Shown here: in pieces, positions 10,085-21,902 of the stretch
Layout of the letters: each line of letters starts with the position of its first letter
Numbering within the stretch: position 1 is the stretch's first letter
Assembly: GCA_946122785.1 (NCBI GenBank)
Contig: CAMGYJ010000011.1
Span: 8,990,001-9,054,000 of the forward strand
DNA length: 64,000 nt
Direction: 5' to 3'
Origin: Linum tenue
Taxonomy: Eukaryota > Streptophyta > Magnoliopsida > Malpighiales > Linaceae
Program-made: the position numbers and the translations under genes
The notes under the pieces: model-generated
Databases searched by the model: none
Seen by the model: only the letters and a program-made list of their open reading frames with translations
What the model was told of the DNA's origin: nothing

Positions 10085-11330
10085 AGGTAATGATATATCC
10101 TTAACAACTAGAAATGTCGGCGATGATGGCTTTCACCTTCAAGTAGGGTTGTTGCTCAATTAGATGCTTGATAGCCGCGACAACCACCCTGGATTTCAAA
10201 TGTCGATGGCCTTGGGATATTATGGATGACACACATGTGTGAGTATTCACCGCACAGGATATGACCCAATACATGACTCTCTTGTTCTTAATGGCCCGAA
10301 CCCTAGCCTTGCATCCCTCGTGTTGATTCTAGCATCTAACAATGAGCCTCTTTGAGTCGGAATGACTTGTCTCCATTCAAAACATCGAGCCATTGCTTTA
10401 GTGTCAACATCGTGTCGCACCTCCTTCTTCATAACAAATTGTTGGCCCTTCGTAAACCCAATGAGTGGACCACATACTAGCACCTCTGGCGGCTGAATGT
10501 CGACATCAACATAACAATTTTCATTTGGAATGTGCTTGTAGTACGTGATATGTACACGGTCACGAGACAAATCATCTCCCTCTAAGTCTGAATGTGAGAC
10601 TAAATCATCAGCACCTTCAAGAGGGTCGAAGTTGTCTGCACTGACATTGTCTTCTTCTTCTTCATCCTCAGGGTCACTAACTAGACCTGGCAGGGCATCT
10701 TCCATCTGATCCAGATCATGAAAGGCACCTTCATCAACTCCATAATGGTAGTTGTGATAACTACCGCTGCCTGCATGGAAGTCGTACTCGGGTTGGTATT
10801 GGTAGCCTTCTTGTTGGTTGTCATGGTACCATTGGGCTTCTTCATATGATTGGAAGGAATGATGATGACCTCCACCTCCATTTTGATACTCCTGGTAGGA
10901 ATGAGGATCTTGGTACTCCTGGTAGGGATGATCTTCATTTAATCCACCCCCACCGTGGATACCATATCTTTCCCATCTCCAGAATGACCTCCACCGCCTT
11001 CGACCGCCTCGATGTAAACAAAAATCTCTGCCCTAGAAATGTTATTGGAATTAAAAAATTCGACCATGGCATCTACTTCCTCCTGAGTGGTATGAGCAAT
11101 TCCTCATGCCACAATGACCCACCTTGTCTGTTTGGATATTGAGACACCATACGATCAACTCTCCTTGTGCCATCCGTTCAAGTAACCATAGAGCACATTT
11201 GGCGGTGCTCTTCATGGTTCGGTCTCGTAGCGACCTTCAATTTATGAAAACCACCACCGACATAACGTACCCCCTTTCCAGTCTCTTCCGTGTAACCATT
11301 CCACCGTAACCCAAGCATGAAATTTTGGAA
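10085..11330 (-). pseudogene. Decayed MuDR-type MULE transposase N-terminal fragment
   Basis: Read from high to low coordinate on the minus strand there is an N-terminal MURA-like start (ETGKGVRYVGGGFHKLKV). Next comes a Tyr/His/Gly-rich low-complexity stretch and the acidic segment PEDEEEEDNVSADNF. The family's FTKGQQFVMKKEVRHDVD follows, then CGEYSHMC and GHRHLKSRVVVAAIKH with YLKVKAIIADIS, which fit the zinc-binding and pre-catalytic region of MuDR-like transposases. At least three frameshifts or stops interrupt it, and no DDE domain follows. It is unrelated in sequence to the FAR1-type transposase at 1998. Confidence 0.6.
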
Positions 11331-11464
11331 TGCCATCTTCAATAACACCGTAATTAAATTAATAACATAAAATTTTTGAATAAGAATTTCAAAATCATAG
11401 TAATACAAAACAAACTTATGAAGTAACGTTAATCGCAAAAACTCAAAAAGATACAAAAGCAAAA

Positions 11465-13011
11465 CATAATTGATAAGAAGAAGAATAGGAGATGTTGTGA
11501 AGTTCTTAGGTTTCCAGATTTGTGTGTTGGGAATGAAAACCGTCTAGTTGGGGGGGGGGGGGGGAAGCGATTCCTAAAGTCGGCCAGAAGCCGTTTGGTC
11601 AACCGATGGTGTCCATTAGGCTAGCCATGAAATCGCATATTGGGCAAGAGGCTTGTGGCGGGAATTAGAAACGCGTCCTCACCTAGCGATTCATACAAAA
11701 ACTACTTCCCCATGTGGCGGTTTTTATGAAATGATGGTATTTTTGGAATTCTTTTAAAATGATGGTATTTCTAGAAAAAAATCCAAATTTCTCGTCTTTT
11801 TCTTTGAATAGTGTTGTCTAACTGAGGAAGAATTTACATTGGGGTCTCGGTTTTTTTAGTGGGCAAAGATAGGTTTGGGACTGGATAACTCTGATGTTAG
11901 GCTAACTGCAACCCAGAGGCAAAAATTTGGGGGTTAAAGGGCCAAAATAGACTTTTAGCCCTTTAGCTCTTTCTTTTAGCAAGGGTTGAAGAGCACTTTT
12001 GATCGCTTCGGCCTTTTAACCACCGGGTTGTGGACAGCCGTTTGGGCCCTTTAAAGGCTGCATACGTGGTTCTTTTTGTGCCAGAAGATGACGGATCCGA
12101 AGGAATCATTGGTGATCTGGTCCTAACTTGGTTATTGGGCTGGGCTTCTATTCCATCTTTTGGATTGACCATCCGCCACTCGAGATATGTTGAGATTTTT
12201 TTTTAATTGTTTTGTGAAGGATCTTACTTAGCCGAATTTCCTTTTTTATTTGCCGATTCTCCTTTCTTGTTTCCCAAATTCTGGCTTTGCTTTCCTTTCG
12301 GGTCTCTGTTGTCTTTCCCAATTAGGTCGTTTAGGATGGTGATTTTGCCCATACCCATGACTTACTATTCAACTCAATTGGATTGGTTATGAAATTTAAA
12401 TAAATGGTAGACTGTAGATGGATAGAGTTTGATGAGTTTGTACCCATAGCCATTTATCTGGGTTGGGTCTTTAAGACAGGGATTTGGGTTTGTACACATG
12501 CCCAAATGAAAATTACAGTTTGATACATAAACTTAGTAGATATGCATATTTAGTACCTCAATTTTTTAATGAGTTTCAGCATACAAAATAAAGATCAAAC
12601 CCCGCTGAAGCACTGAAAAAATGTTGACCATGAATTATAGCGCTTTTCAAAAACCATTATAAGTCCTCAAAATATCGATGGAACATTACATTTAAGTATT
12701 CCTAAAATTTTCTAGTCTTATATTTTGGTACTTAAACCATTCAAGGTTTACAAATAGGTCCAATTTTTGTATGTGTAGTTAAAATACACTTAAGTAAATA
12801 GATATTCAAATCCAATCCATACCCATTTAGATTATGGAAGCAATATCCATATCCTACCCAAACCCATCTAGAAACCCTAAACCTATATATACTTCACCCA
12901 TACTAAATGGGTCTACTTGGGTTTGTATATAATTACCTATGGTTGGTAATTGCCTCGTTGGACTTTCCGTTTTTATTTATTGCATTTGCTTGATTCCACG
13001 TGATGTCCTTT
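11465..13011. other. Non-coding stretch with a 15-G run
   Basis: No gene is seen. A run of 15 G lies at 11,550-11,564. Between about 12,400 and 12,960 there are ACCCAT/GGGTTT-rich segments on both strands that resemble degraded hAT MITE sequence, without ends I could define. Confidence 0.4.
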
Positions 13012-13016
13012 GGAGT

Positions 13017-13796
13017 TGAGAAGAAAATGAAGAGTAGGGTTTTTGGGAAGGGATCTAAATAGAGTGACTTCGTATTATGATCTTGTATATATACTATAGA
13101 GTTCCTTTTTACAGAGAAAGAAAAAGATAAACGACTACTCTATAGTAAAAACAAAAAACTAACAATTAACCTACCCAATGACGAGCTAAACACATGTATA
13201 CAATAACTATTTACCGCTTAAAATGGAACGACTGTGTTCTGAATTAAGAGACCAAGTCTTTAGTTGACTTCGAGTAAACGGAGAACGATTCCGTTCCAGG
13301 TAATCAGTTATCAGTCTGCAGCAGCTTCTTTGAGCTAATTAATCAAAATGGTCACATAGGTTTGGACAAGTAACAAAATGTTCACAAAATTTTAAAACAT
13401 AACAAAAATGTCATATACGTATCATGATATAACAAAGCAATCATTTCATCTATTTTTAGCCATCCAAAATAACTGATTAGTTTGATGACAAAGTGCAAAA
13501 TTGATAACAAATTATCAACTACCTAACCAACCTGTTAAAATTACCTCTTATTTAGAGCAAGCAAACATGCCATTTTGGATGAAAATATGAATGATATTAC
13601 ATGAAATAGCTCTTTTGTTATAACATGATACATGTGAAAACTTTTTGTTACGTTTTAAATTTTTGTGATCATTTTGTTACTTGAGCAAACTTGTGTGACT
13701 ATTTTGATCAATTATCCAGCTTCTTTGTATCCATGAAAGTATCTGAAGGTTGAACTGCTGCTAGTCTGATCTAGAATTGATCAATTCTTCATTACA
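13017..13796 (-). repeat. 3' LTR of copia C, interrupted by a MITE
   Basis: Without the 384-bp MITE and its 11-bp duplication it is about 385 bp and aligns throughout with the 5' LTR at 51,176-51,557. On the minus strand it begins TGTAATGAAGAATTG after a polypurine tract (13,797-13,806, CTAGAAGAGG). Confidence 0.85.
13333..13716. mobile_element. Mutator-type MITE in the copia C LTR
   Basis: This is a 384-bp non-coding element with terminal inverted repeats of about 100 bp. The left end reads AATTAATCAAAATGGTCACA and the inverted right end reads AATTGATCAAAATAGTCACA. The 11-bp repeat CAGCTTCTTTG flanks it at 13,322-13,332 and 13,717-13,727. The other LTR at about 51,480 has the unoccupied site, which proves the insertion. 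The long inverted repeats and the 9-11 bp duplication suggest the Mutator superfamily. Confidence 0.85.
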
Positions 13797-14089
13797 CCTC
13801 TTCTAGTGGCGAGGGTCTTCTGATACTCCCAGCTTGTGCAACAACATCTTGAATCGATCAATCCCTAAACTCTTAGACACAAATCTGCAATTATATATTA
13901 TGGACAAATGATGTAAACTGATCAAACCATTCTATGAACGTTCTCTTAGAACATGACAATCAAATTATATGTCTTTAGTCCTTTAACAAAACACGGGATT
14001 TCGGGCTATATGAATGGTAGATTGGTTATCACAGAAAACAACATATGGATGAGTACGATCAACCCAAAATCACCAAGCAATCTTACCAG

Positions 14090-14575
14090 CTATTGAGTTT
14101 CACAACTGAGATGTGACATAGCGGTGCATTCAGCTTCTGAAGACGATTTGGACACACTCTCCTGTTTCTTACTTCTCCAACTAATCGGTCCTTTGCTGAG
14201 GAAAGTACAGAAACAAGTAACTGATTTTCTAGTGTCAAGACATGTGGCCCAATCTAAGTCACTATAACCTATCAATTGAATGGTATAATTACTTGGATAG
14301 AAAAGCAATTGTCCTGGTGCATTCCTGAGGTATCTAAAGACCCTTTGCAAAACTTTGAAATGAACTATAGTTGCATAGTCCTGATATTGACACAATTGTT
14401 GCACAACATAAGTAATGTCTGGTCTGGTTGTATTCAAATACAGTAGTTGGCCAAGTAGGTGTTTAAACTTACTGACATCATGAAATGGTTCTCCATCTTG
14501 AGCTGACAAAACTTGTTTCACCCTAGAAGGAGTTTTTGCAAGTTTGCAATGATCAAAGTAGGTGTCCAAGAACAT
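14090..14575 (-). pseudogene. Copia RNase H and RT tail
   Basis: This is the C-terminal part of copia Pol, which degrades the RNA strand of the RNA-DNA hybrid. SDLDWATCLDTRKSVTCFC and ISWRSKKQESVSKSSSEAE are the usual copia RNase H motifs, with the catalytic Asp and Glu visible. The preceding LLGQLLYLNTTRPDITYVV is the conserved RT-RNase H junction. The piece overlaps the upstream RT frame out of register, so a frameshift near 14,560 separates them. The end lies about 290 bp before the 3' LTR, as expected. Confidence 0.85.
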
Positions 14576-15280
14576 ACTGCAAATCCCCCATATCTTTCAT
14601 CTTGAACTCAGATTTCAACATTCTTTTAACTGCCTCAACTGCTGGCGGATTAACACTTCCAATGACTATGTCATCAACATACACAATCAACACAACAAGA
14701 GAGCCTTCCATATTCGAAAGGAAAATAGAGCAATCTGCACTTGATTGTTTGAAACCATTTCCCAACAAAGTTTCAGGTAACTTTGCATACCACATTTTGT
14801 TGTCTTGTTTTAATCCATAAAGTGATTTCTTCAGCCTGCAAACTTTACATGCATACTCTCCTCTATCCTTCCTTCCAGGTAGCAATTCCATGTATATTTC
14901 TTCATCAATGTCACCATTCAGAAAGGCATTGTTTACATCCATTTGATGTAAATGCTAGTTCTGAATGGAAGCCATAGCCAGCAGCATTTTCACATAAGTT
15001 AACTTAGCTACTAGTGGAAAAAGTATCACGGTAATCTATTCAATAAACTTGATTATACCCTTTGGAAACTTGTCTTTCTTTGAACCTTTCAATACTGCCA
15101 TCGAGATTGTATTTAATACGAAATACCCACCAATTGCCAATAACTTTCATCCCCTCTAGCAAGTGTGTGATCTCCCAAGTCCCATTATCATATAGGGCTT
15201 TAATTTTTTCCCTCATGGCAGCTTGCCATCGAGGATCAAGGGTTGCTTCAACATAGGAAGAGGGTTCCACAGTATCCATA
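14553..15280 (-). pseudogene. Copia reverse transcriptase, frameshifted
   Basis: The N-terminal piece (15,279-15,040) holds WQAAMREKIKALYDNGTWEI and VIGNWWVFRIKYNLDGSIER, the copia RT entry motifs. The C-terminal piece (14,942-14,553) holds MDVNNAFLNGDIDEEIYM, KKSLYGLKQDNKMWY and the catalytic box LIVYVDDIVI. About 100 bp between them is out of frame with a stop. The catalytic Asp pair is intact, so the damage is by frame, not by active site. Confidence 0.85.
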
Positions 15281-15375
15281 AGGGAGAAAGCAAAATGTTG
15301 CTACTCAGGAGACAAAAGAGGAGAGCAACAGACTTGAGCCATTCCCACATAAAAATATTTGTAAGGAAATACAGT

Positions 15376-15870
15376 CTACATTGTAGACTTTCTGAGGGGT
15401 ACTACAGGTTGCGAATCTGACGAAGAGGAAAGTGAATGAGAAGGAGAGGCAGGTGAAGAGGAGGAAGAAAGGAAAACATCTTCACTATTAGAGGAAACAT
15501 GTGTTGTAATAGGAAAGGAAATGGATGGGGAAATGGGTGAAGCAGCAGAAGGAGAAGAAAAATCTGCTGAAGGAGAATTAACAAAGGAAGGATGATCAGA
15601 ACAATGATCATACAAATTTGAAGAAGACCCTGGATAAGAGGGGAGATGAGTTGTCTCGCCCTTTGGAGTAGAATTGTTTGTTTGCTCATTGGATTTGAAA
15701 GGAAAGAACATTTCATAAAAGACCACATCACGACTGAAAAATGATTTGCCTGTACTAATTTCTAGAATCTTAAATCCTTTAACACTAACAAAAATCCCTA
15801 GAAACACACACTGACGTGCCCTAGGGACAAATTTATGTTTATGGTCTTCTACCATAGTTGCATATGACAA
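15376..15870 (-). pseudogene. Copia integrase C-terminal region and spacer
   Basis: HKHKFVPRARQCVFLGI and KGFKILEISTGKSFFSRDV are the conserved segment after the copia integrase core. A Ser/Pro-rich spacer leading towards RT follows, as in intact elements. The frame is open for about 164 codons. Confidence 0.8.
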
Positions 15871-15965
15871 GCAACCAAAAACTCTAAGACTTATGCAATA
15901 TAGAGGGACTTCATGTAAATGTTCAAATGGGGTCTTATGGTTAAGGATAGGAGTGGGTGTCCTAT

Positions 15966-16640
15966 TTATAAGGAAAGCTGCATGAAGAAAAAAAAATCTT
16001 CCCAGTAATGAATGGAAAGACCAGATTGAAATTTTAGGGATATGGCTACATTTAGGAGATGTTGGTGTTTTCTCTCAACTCTGCCATTTTGTTGGGCAAT
16101 GTAAACACAACTCATTTCATGGGAAATTCCATGTAAGGTATAGAAATATTTCACATGAAACTCCTGGCCTTGATAGGAATGAATGGTTCTGACAGATTTG
16201 GAGAAATGAGTTTTAACCATTGTACAGAAGGATTGTGAAATGGTTCTAGTTTCTGATTTGCGTTTCATTAGGAACACCCAAATTGCTCTAGTATGGTCAT
16301 CCACAACTGTTAGGAAGTATTGAAAACCACTCCTGGAGACAGTATTTAATGGACCCCAAATATTTATATGTATGAGATCAAAACATTCAGAACTGCCTTA
16401 TGTGCTAAGAGGAAAAATGAAGCCTTTTCTGTTTGACTAAATGGTAGACCTCACAATGTTTGGTCAAAGGTAAAAGAACTTCATTACATTGATTTTAAAA
16501 TCTATCAACTTAGACAGGGAAGGATGACCTAGCCTAGCATGGCAAATGTTGAAGTCTGAACTTTGCAAATGGGATACTCCTGCCGCAAAAGGCTGGCCAA
16601 CTTTACTGGAACCAAATCAAATTACTAACTCTTGGATTGG
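15966..16640 (-). pseudogene. Copia integrase core and HHCC zinc region
   Basis: The integrase joins cDNA to the target. Reading down the minus strand, NICHARLGHPSLSKLI is the GAG-pre-integrase zinc region, CFDLIHINIWGPLNTVS carries the first catalytic Asp, VVDDHTRAIWVFLMK follows, and QQNGRVERKHQHLLN carries the catalytic Glu. At least two stops or frameshifts lie between the zinc region and the core. Confidence 0.8.
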
Positions 16641-16849
16641 GAAAATAGGTATAATCCTCTATCCACTTGGGCTAAACCGATCCTCCTCCGAGTAATAAGG
16701 TCATGAATGACAAAAAAAATTTGATTTGAAAACCAATGAGACTATGATTTTTGGTTAATTTACTTACAGAAACCAAATTGTAAGTAAAGGTTGGAACATA
16801 GAGGACTTGAGTAAGGAATAATCCACAAGGCAGAGAGACAATTCCTATG

Positions 16850-17046
16850 TGAGTAGCTTTAACCTATTGCTTCTTTGGAAGGTTCACATACACATTCTCT
16901 ATAGGTTTGCTTTTGATAAAGAAACCACTACGGAAAATGATATGATATGTTGCTCCAGTGTCAAGCACCCATTTTGTGTTTGTAAAGAATCAAGGATAGT
17001 AGAGAATGACTGCTTACCTGTACTACTAGAACTTGCAGTGAAGTGA
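16850..17046 (-). pseudogene. Copia aspartic protease remnant
   Basis: On the minus strand WVLDTGATYHI appears (about 16,960-16,930), with the retroviral-type protease active site DTGA. It lies between the gag zinc knuckle and the integrase, the normal copia order. Stops surround it. Confidence 0.75.
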
Positions 17047-17325
17047 GAGGGAGTCCTTACAAGAGCATTTTCAGCAACATGGTGAGAATTAGATTGTTTT
17101 CATGTTGCTCTTCCACTTATAGATGATTGTTACAATTGAGGTGAACTTGGAGGTGAAGGAGATGGTAAGGGAGACCTTGTTAACATGATTCTCAACCTTT
17201 CAAACTGATCCGGAGTAAAATTTTTTATATATATTGACATCATTTCCAGGTCTAGGAACAAAATTAGGATAACATGAATTACCAAGTTCACTCAAAGAAC
17301 TGTCAACAGAACCAGCAAATGGATG

Positions 17326-17637
17326 TTATCCTTCCTCCTTCTTGTCCTTAAGTCTGTAGCAATCCAAAATTTTGGGACCTTCCTTCTTGCAATAACACCA
17401 CCACTTCTTTCCTTCTAGTGTAAATTCTCTAGGAATTCTGCTCGAGTGCATTTGTTTGTTGTTTGATTGCCTAGTTGCAAGTAAAGCCAGTGAATCAATA
17501 CTTCCCTTCATAGAGGACATGCCTTTCATCTGACATTCCAGTTAGACCATTTGTTTAAAAACTGACTCTATACTTGGAAAATGAGCTTGATGATAAAGTC
17601 TTGATCTAATACTTTTGAATTGTGAAAAATGGATTGT
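17326..17637 (-). pseudogene. Copia Gag C-terminal part with degenerate zinc knuckle
   Basis: SRLYHQAHFPSIESVFKQMV is the usual late Gag segment. WCYCKKEGPKILDCYRLKD is a CCHC knuckle whose His has become Ile. The upstream half of the same Gag lies at 50,441-51,160 beyond element D. Confidence 0.75.
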
Positions 17638-17642
17638 TTGGG

Positions 17643-17724
17643 TGATAACACCTAAAATAGGCATTATTTGGCCCGTATTCTCAAGGCAATTGCATGCTAA
17701 GTCACGACCACACGTCATGGCCGT
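17643..17724 (+). repeat. First piece of element D 5' LTR
   Basis: It starts TGATAACACCTAAAATAGG, matching the 3' LTR start at 48,915. It is cut by the TRIM cluster after GCCGT; the LTR resumes at 43,466 with GTCGT, a 4/5 target duplication. Confidence 0.8.
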
Positions 17725-17830
17725 TGTAATGGGGCAATCCAAGTACCACGTCAGTTAATACAAGGGAAGGGACCCTTGTATATAAGAGTCCACCTAGCTC
17801 AATTAGTACGAAGCCTTTTGGGGAGGACAC
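17725..17830 (+). mobile_element. TRIM LTR, first part (split by element B)
   Basis: TGTAATGGGGCAATCCAAG begins a TRIM LTR that ends GGGGAGGACAC here and resumes after element B at 41,771. Its length over both parts agrees with the intact TRIM LTR at 42,175-42,350. Confidence 0.85.
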
Positions 17831-19195
17831 TGATACGCTACGAAACAACACTAAACTCCGACCAAGTGTAATCGCAAAATGGAAATGCAGAAGTTAACTT
17901 TATCAACCCGGGGACTAGATCTACTGCCTACTCCGTGATTACCTATTATCTAGCGGGACTAAGTTTAGTGAGAGTGATTGAAACGAAAAGCAGTAAGAAA
18001 GCAGGAAGTTGTTCGAAGTTCTTAAGCAAGGGAAGAGTCACTCAGGAATTAGTCCCCGTAACTCCTTAGTTAGGTCAAAGTTGTAATTTCCTTTGGTTGA
18101 TTTACTGTTGATTAAACTGCGGAAGATCCAATAGTAGCTTGGAATCTCTTAAGATGACCAAGCCCTCTCAGACGACTAGTCTTCATCAAGATAGAACGTT
18201 GAGGCAAGAAACGTAGAACTCCACTACTGGAATTTAATTCCAGTACAAAACAAAGAATCGATTAACTCTCGTATAACCAATTCATTACTATCGATTGATG
18301 AATCTCTAACAACCTAATCAGATTCTATCTATCTCAAGTTGCAGCAAATATCGAGAAAAGTTGATCAGGCTTCAATTTACTCAATGAGTCATGTATCAAT
18401 CGATTATAATCAAGCAGTATAGCATCCAAAAGTCATTACAACATTGATCCCTAACACATGGAACTAGGGTTCTTCATACCCAAGTGAGAGAGGGTTCTAC
18501 TCCATAGAGAGAGAGAGAGGAAACAGAATACAAAGCAGTCATACTCATAATGATGGAAAGAATCTGCGTTGGGGTGATAATCTTCACTCCAAGGACGAAA
18601 TCCAAGCTTGATTGATGAAACCCAACTCCCGAATCACACCTAAGGTTTGTTCTTCACACTTTCTCTCTCTAGGACTCTATTTTTGCTATGAAAGTTCGTC
18701 TACCTCTTTGAAGACTCGACCCAGAATTCCACGACCACACGGCCAGGCCAAACGGTCGTGTGGAATTCCCTGTCTGCCCTTGTGAAATCCAAAATGCGGC
18801 GTTTGATTTAAGTGACGGAAGGTACGTTACACTATCAGAGTTGCAGGCCATGTAGAAATCCAGCCTACCCGTGTGAACTCTCTGGAAATCTCGCACGGCC
18901 AAAAGTGGCCCTTACACGGCCAGTGTGGTCTGCCCGCGCAAAGAAGTTCCACACAGCCAAGTCACACGGCCGTGTGGAATTTAGGTATGGCCGTATGGTT
19001 TCCTCAGCTTCTCGCCAAACGTGCAATCTTCGTCCAATCGACCCCGAACTCGTTCCCAAACCTTCATTCACGTACTAGGACCTGAAATATCACAAACAAG
19101 AATAACCTAGCATAAAATCGGCCTAAAACACGAGAGATGAGGATCAAACAGTATGAGAATGGTGGACAAAAATATGTGTATATATCGAGTCATCA
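17831..19195 (-). repeat. 3' LTR of element B
   Basis: It is 1365 bp, beginning TGATGACTCGATATATACAC on the minus strand and ending GTAGCGTATCA. It aligns with the 5' LTR after that LTR's insertions are removed. A palindrome cluster built on CACACGGCCGTGTG lies at about 18,727-18,990. Confidence 0.9.
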
Positions 19196-19236
19196 AATTC
19201 CCTCACACTTAACTTTTTGCTTGTCCCCAAGCAAAC
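19196..19236 (-). promoter_or_regulatory. Polypurine tract and preceding hairpin of element B
   Basis: On the minus strand the polypurine tract GTTAAGTGTGAGGGAATT abuts the 3' LTR. Just before it, at 19,236-19,215, arms GTTTGCTTG and CAAGCAAAA enclose a GGGA loop. Confidence 0.75.
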
Positions 19237-19239
19237 TTG

Positions 19240-20810
19240 ACTCAAACCAATGCAACTCTCCAGACCTCTATAGCAATATGCACTCCCGATCGTCGGTAGA
19301 GGATTTCCTAGATCATTTAACAGCTTACAAGGTCAACCGATGCACAAGTCATCTCCTAGCTTCTTCGGCGAGAACTCTAGTCTCGAGTCGGCATCATGGC
19401 AAATAGTGATCAGAGGACAAATGAATTGTGGACGAAGGGACTCTAAAAAACAAAAGATTATGGACTCACATTTTTAAGGTGCTCTATTTTCTTCTTGAAG
19501 ATGGTTGGAAGCCTTTTTTTTGTTTTTTCTATTTTTTCTTTCCTTTTTCTTTTCGAGGGTTCCAACCTGTTTTTCAGAAAATGGGGGCTCCCACCTAGCA
19601 AAGGTTCTGCGGGATCCCGGCTATTACCGGCCATGCCGGGAGCGGATGTCTCGAGCCTCGTGCGGGGGAAAGAAATTTAAGGGGGCTGGAAGTAGTAGGT
19701 GAAAATTAGGAACGGATTCTCGTCTCCCCTTACACACTTTCGCCCTTTTCGCACGGGAGATGTTATTTTAAAGCACATTTTTAGCACCTTTTATTTCAAA
19801 ACATGATACAAGAGTCCATGACAGGTAGAGAGTCCACAATACCACACAAAGGGTCCTAAGATCACTAATTAACACAATCATCCAACACAATATGAAGAAG
19901 AAAGAAGACTTATTTAATGCATCAACATCCTCCATAGTGCTACACTACCTCTCTAGGTTGCATATCACCATAAAGACTGTCTATTCAAAGCATACTGAGC
20001 AGGATATTGCAGGGAACAGTACTTGGAGCCCTCAAATCAAAATTTGGACAGTGGACTAGGCTCCAAGCACACAAACTCATCTAGCAGTCAAAGATAGATA
20101 AACACCCCCCCCCCCCCCACACACACACACTTAAGAACTACATTGCCCTCAATGGAGCAGAGGGAAAGATAAGGGGAGCGATGTTACCAGGAAGAAAGAC
20201 TGTCGAGGGACTGGAAATGGACCAGTCATTAGGGATAGACGGAACGATGGATCAGTTATGCACAATGGGAACACGAACAACACACTAGCACACTGTGCGT
20301 TAGGGATCAGTGTTGGCCCAAATGAGCACAAAACGAAAATCCACAAAAGAAAACACACAAAAGACTCAGTTCAAGCTCCTCACACACATGGAGAAAACAT
20401 GAAAAATCCAAAACACACAATAGACTCAAAGGGGCGACGAGTACAGACTACTCATCGCCGAGGCCGTCGAGTACAGCCTACTCGTCGCCGAGGCCGTCGA
20501 AGTTGATGTCCTCCATGAAAGCATCATCACAGGCTGGCTGGGGTGGGAGTGGGGAATCATCCCGAGAAGGCCTCCAGACTTGCAGCTCACCCGCTACCTG
20601 CTGGAGCAGGTGCTGCCGAACCTCCTACATTCGCCAAGCCCGGCTGCGCTCACGCTCAATGTGAGCTAGGGTGACACCCTGTTGGACCTCCATATGGCCG
20701 AGGCAAGCATCATATGCGACCATCCTGGCTATATACTCGGTCGGGTGAGCCAAGTACTGCTGCTGGAATTGCAGTTGCTGGCCGATGATTTGCTGGCTCT
20801 GAAGATGCAG
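19240..20810 (-). other. Non-coding 3' region of element B
   Basis: No gene is supported. It holds a 14-C run followed by a CA repeat (20,105-20,128) and a conserved inverted repeat with arms CTTGGAGCC (20,022-20,030) and GGCTCCAAG (20,059-20,067). Parts align with the 3' region of element A (30,830-31,540), including the stretch around 19,500-19,770. Confidence 0.7.
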
Positions 20811-20813
20811 CTG

Positions 20814-21897
20814 CTAGAACTGGTGAGTGAAGTAATCCTGCGATGGGAACGCAGAGCTGCCACCCCCATGCTCATAAGTGCTCGGGTAGGAAGTGGGGTG
20901 GGCAACAGCAATATCCACATCCTCGGGGGTAACATCCTCTGTTGCAGCGTCCTCGGGGGCATTGCCCTGGTCATCCGCAGGTGGGTCAGGAACTGGAAAG
21001 CCCTCAACCCACTTGAGACCGCGGGAGCTCCTTAGAAAGCGCATCTTCTGGACTGTGTCCTCGCTGAAAAAACAGGTGCCACTTTGCTCCGTGCAATCAT
21101 CATAAGGGATCTGGAAGTGGTTGACAAGCACAATGATGTGCAGGGTACAATGGAGAGTCCCAGAGTTTGTGCACTCTTGTCGATACTCCGCGCCACAACG
21201 GGCCTCAGGCGGAGGTTATGGTGGCGAGTGCGGATCGAGTGGATGAAGTAGAGAAACCGCTTGGTGAGGGTGCTGGCACTGTCGCTGGCCGGAGCATAAT
21301 ACATTGCGAGCAGGTGGTGTAGCAGGAGGTTCTCTATTTGCAGAGTGCTGGCCTTCGTCCGACTAGGATGAGGGGGTCCTAGCCTGGCTGACCTAGCCGG
21401 CTGTACAGAGCATTGAAGGAGACACCGACTGGGTTCACGACCTTGGTGAAATAATCATCACTAGTGTCCTGGTCGAAGTCAAAGGCGGCCGCAAACTCGT
21501 GGTAGCTCATCGAGCGAGGTTCACCACCCAGCCTGAATTTCATGGCCTCACTGTCCTTCCAGTCGGTGGTCTCAGTGTGCTCGAAGGTGGTGCAGAACTC
21601 AAGCACCAACTCGTAGTAGACCTTCTCGTGCACAACTAGCAAGCGGCGCCATGCTCGCTTGCGAGCAGCAACATAGAGGGCTACATAGAAATTCAACTTC
21701 TCAAAATCACTCTTACTCCAACAATGATGCTTCCCATACTTAGAGGCCAGGACGCGCTTAAATCGATCCTTGTGGGCCCCCGTCCTCAAATCTCTGATGA
21801 ACCGACAACTAAGATTTGGCTTCGACATGCTCCTGCAAGAAAGTGAACCAAAGTGGAGCCAAAAGAGCCATAGGAAAAGTCCATCACACCCCCACAC
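20814..21897 (-). pseudogene. 3' ORF of element B (Athila ORF1/putative plant transposon domain type)
   Basis: A protein of about 350 residues lies downstream of integrase, in several frames. The first part (21,897-21,379) contains YYELVLEFCTTFEHTET and FRLGGEPRSMSYHEFAAA. The second contains YAPASDSASTLTKRFLYFIH and the third KMRFLRSSRGLKWVEGFPVP. The pattern of a conserved EF..F, then FRLGG...EF, then a helical block matches the ORF family carried by Athila elements and often annotated as a putative plant transposon protein. Its function is unknown. Element A has lost this ORF. Confidence 0.6.
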
Positions 21898-21902
21898 TTA
21901 AT

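Noticed and set aside
11550..11564. Run of 15 G
   Set aside because: A single homopolymer prone to sequencing error; no surrounding structure supports a function.
12400..12960. Second hAT-like MITE with ACCCAT/GGGTTT words
   Set aside because: Neither matching terminal repeats nor a target duplication could be found, so it is noted only as a possible remnant.
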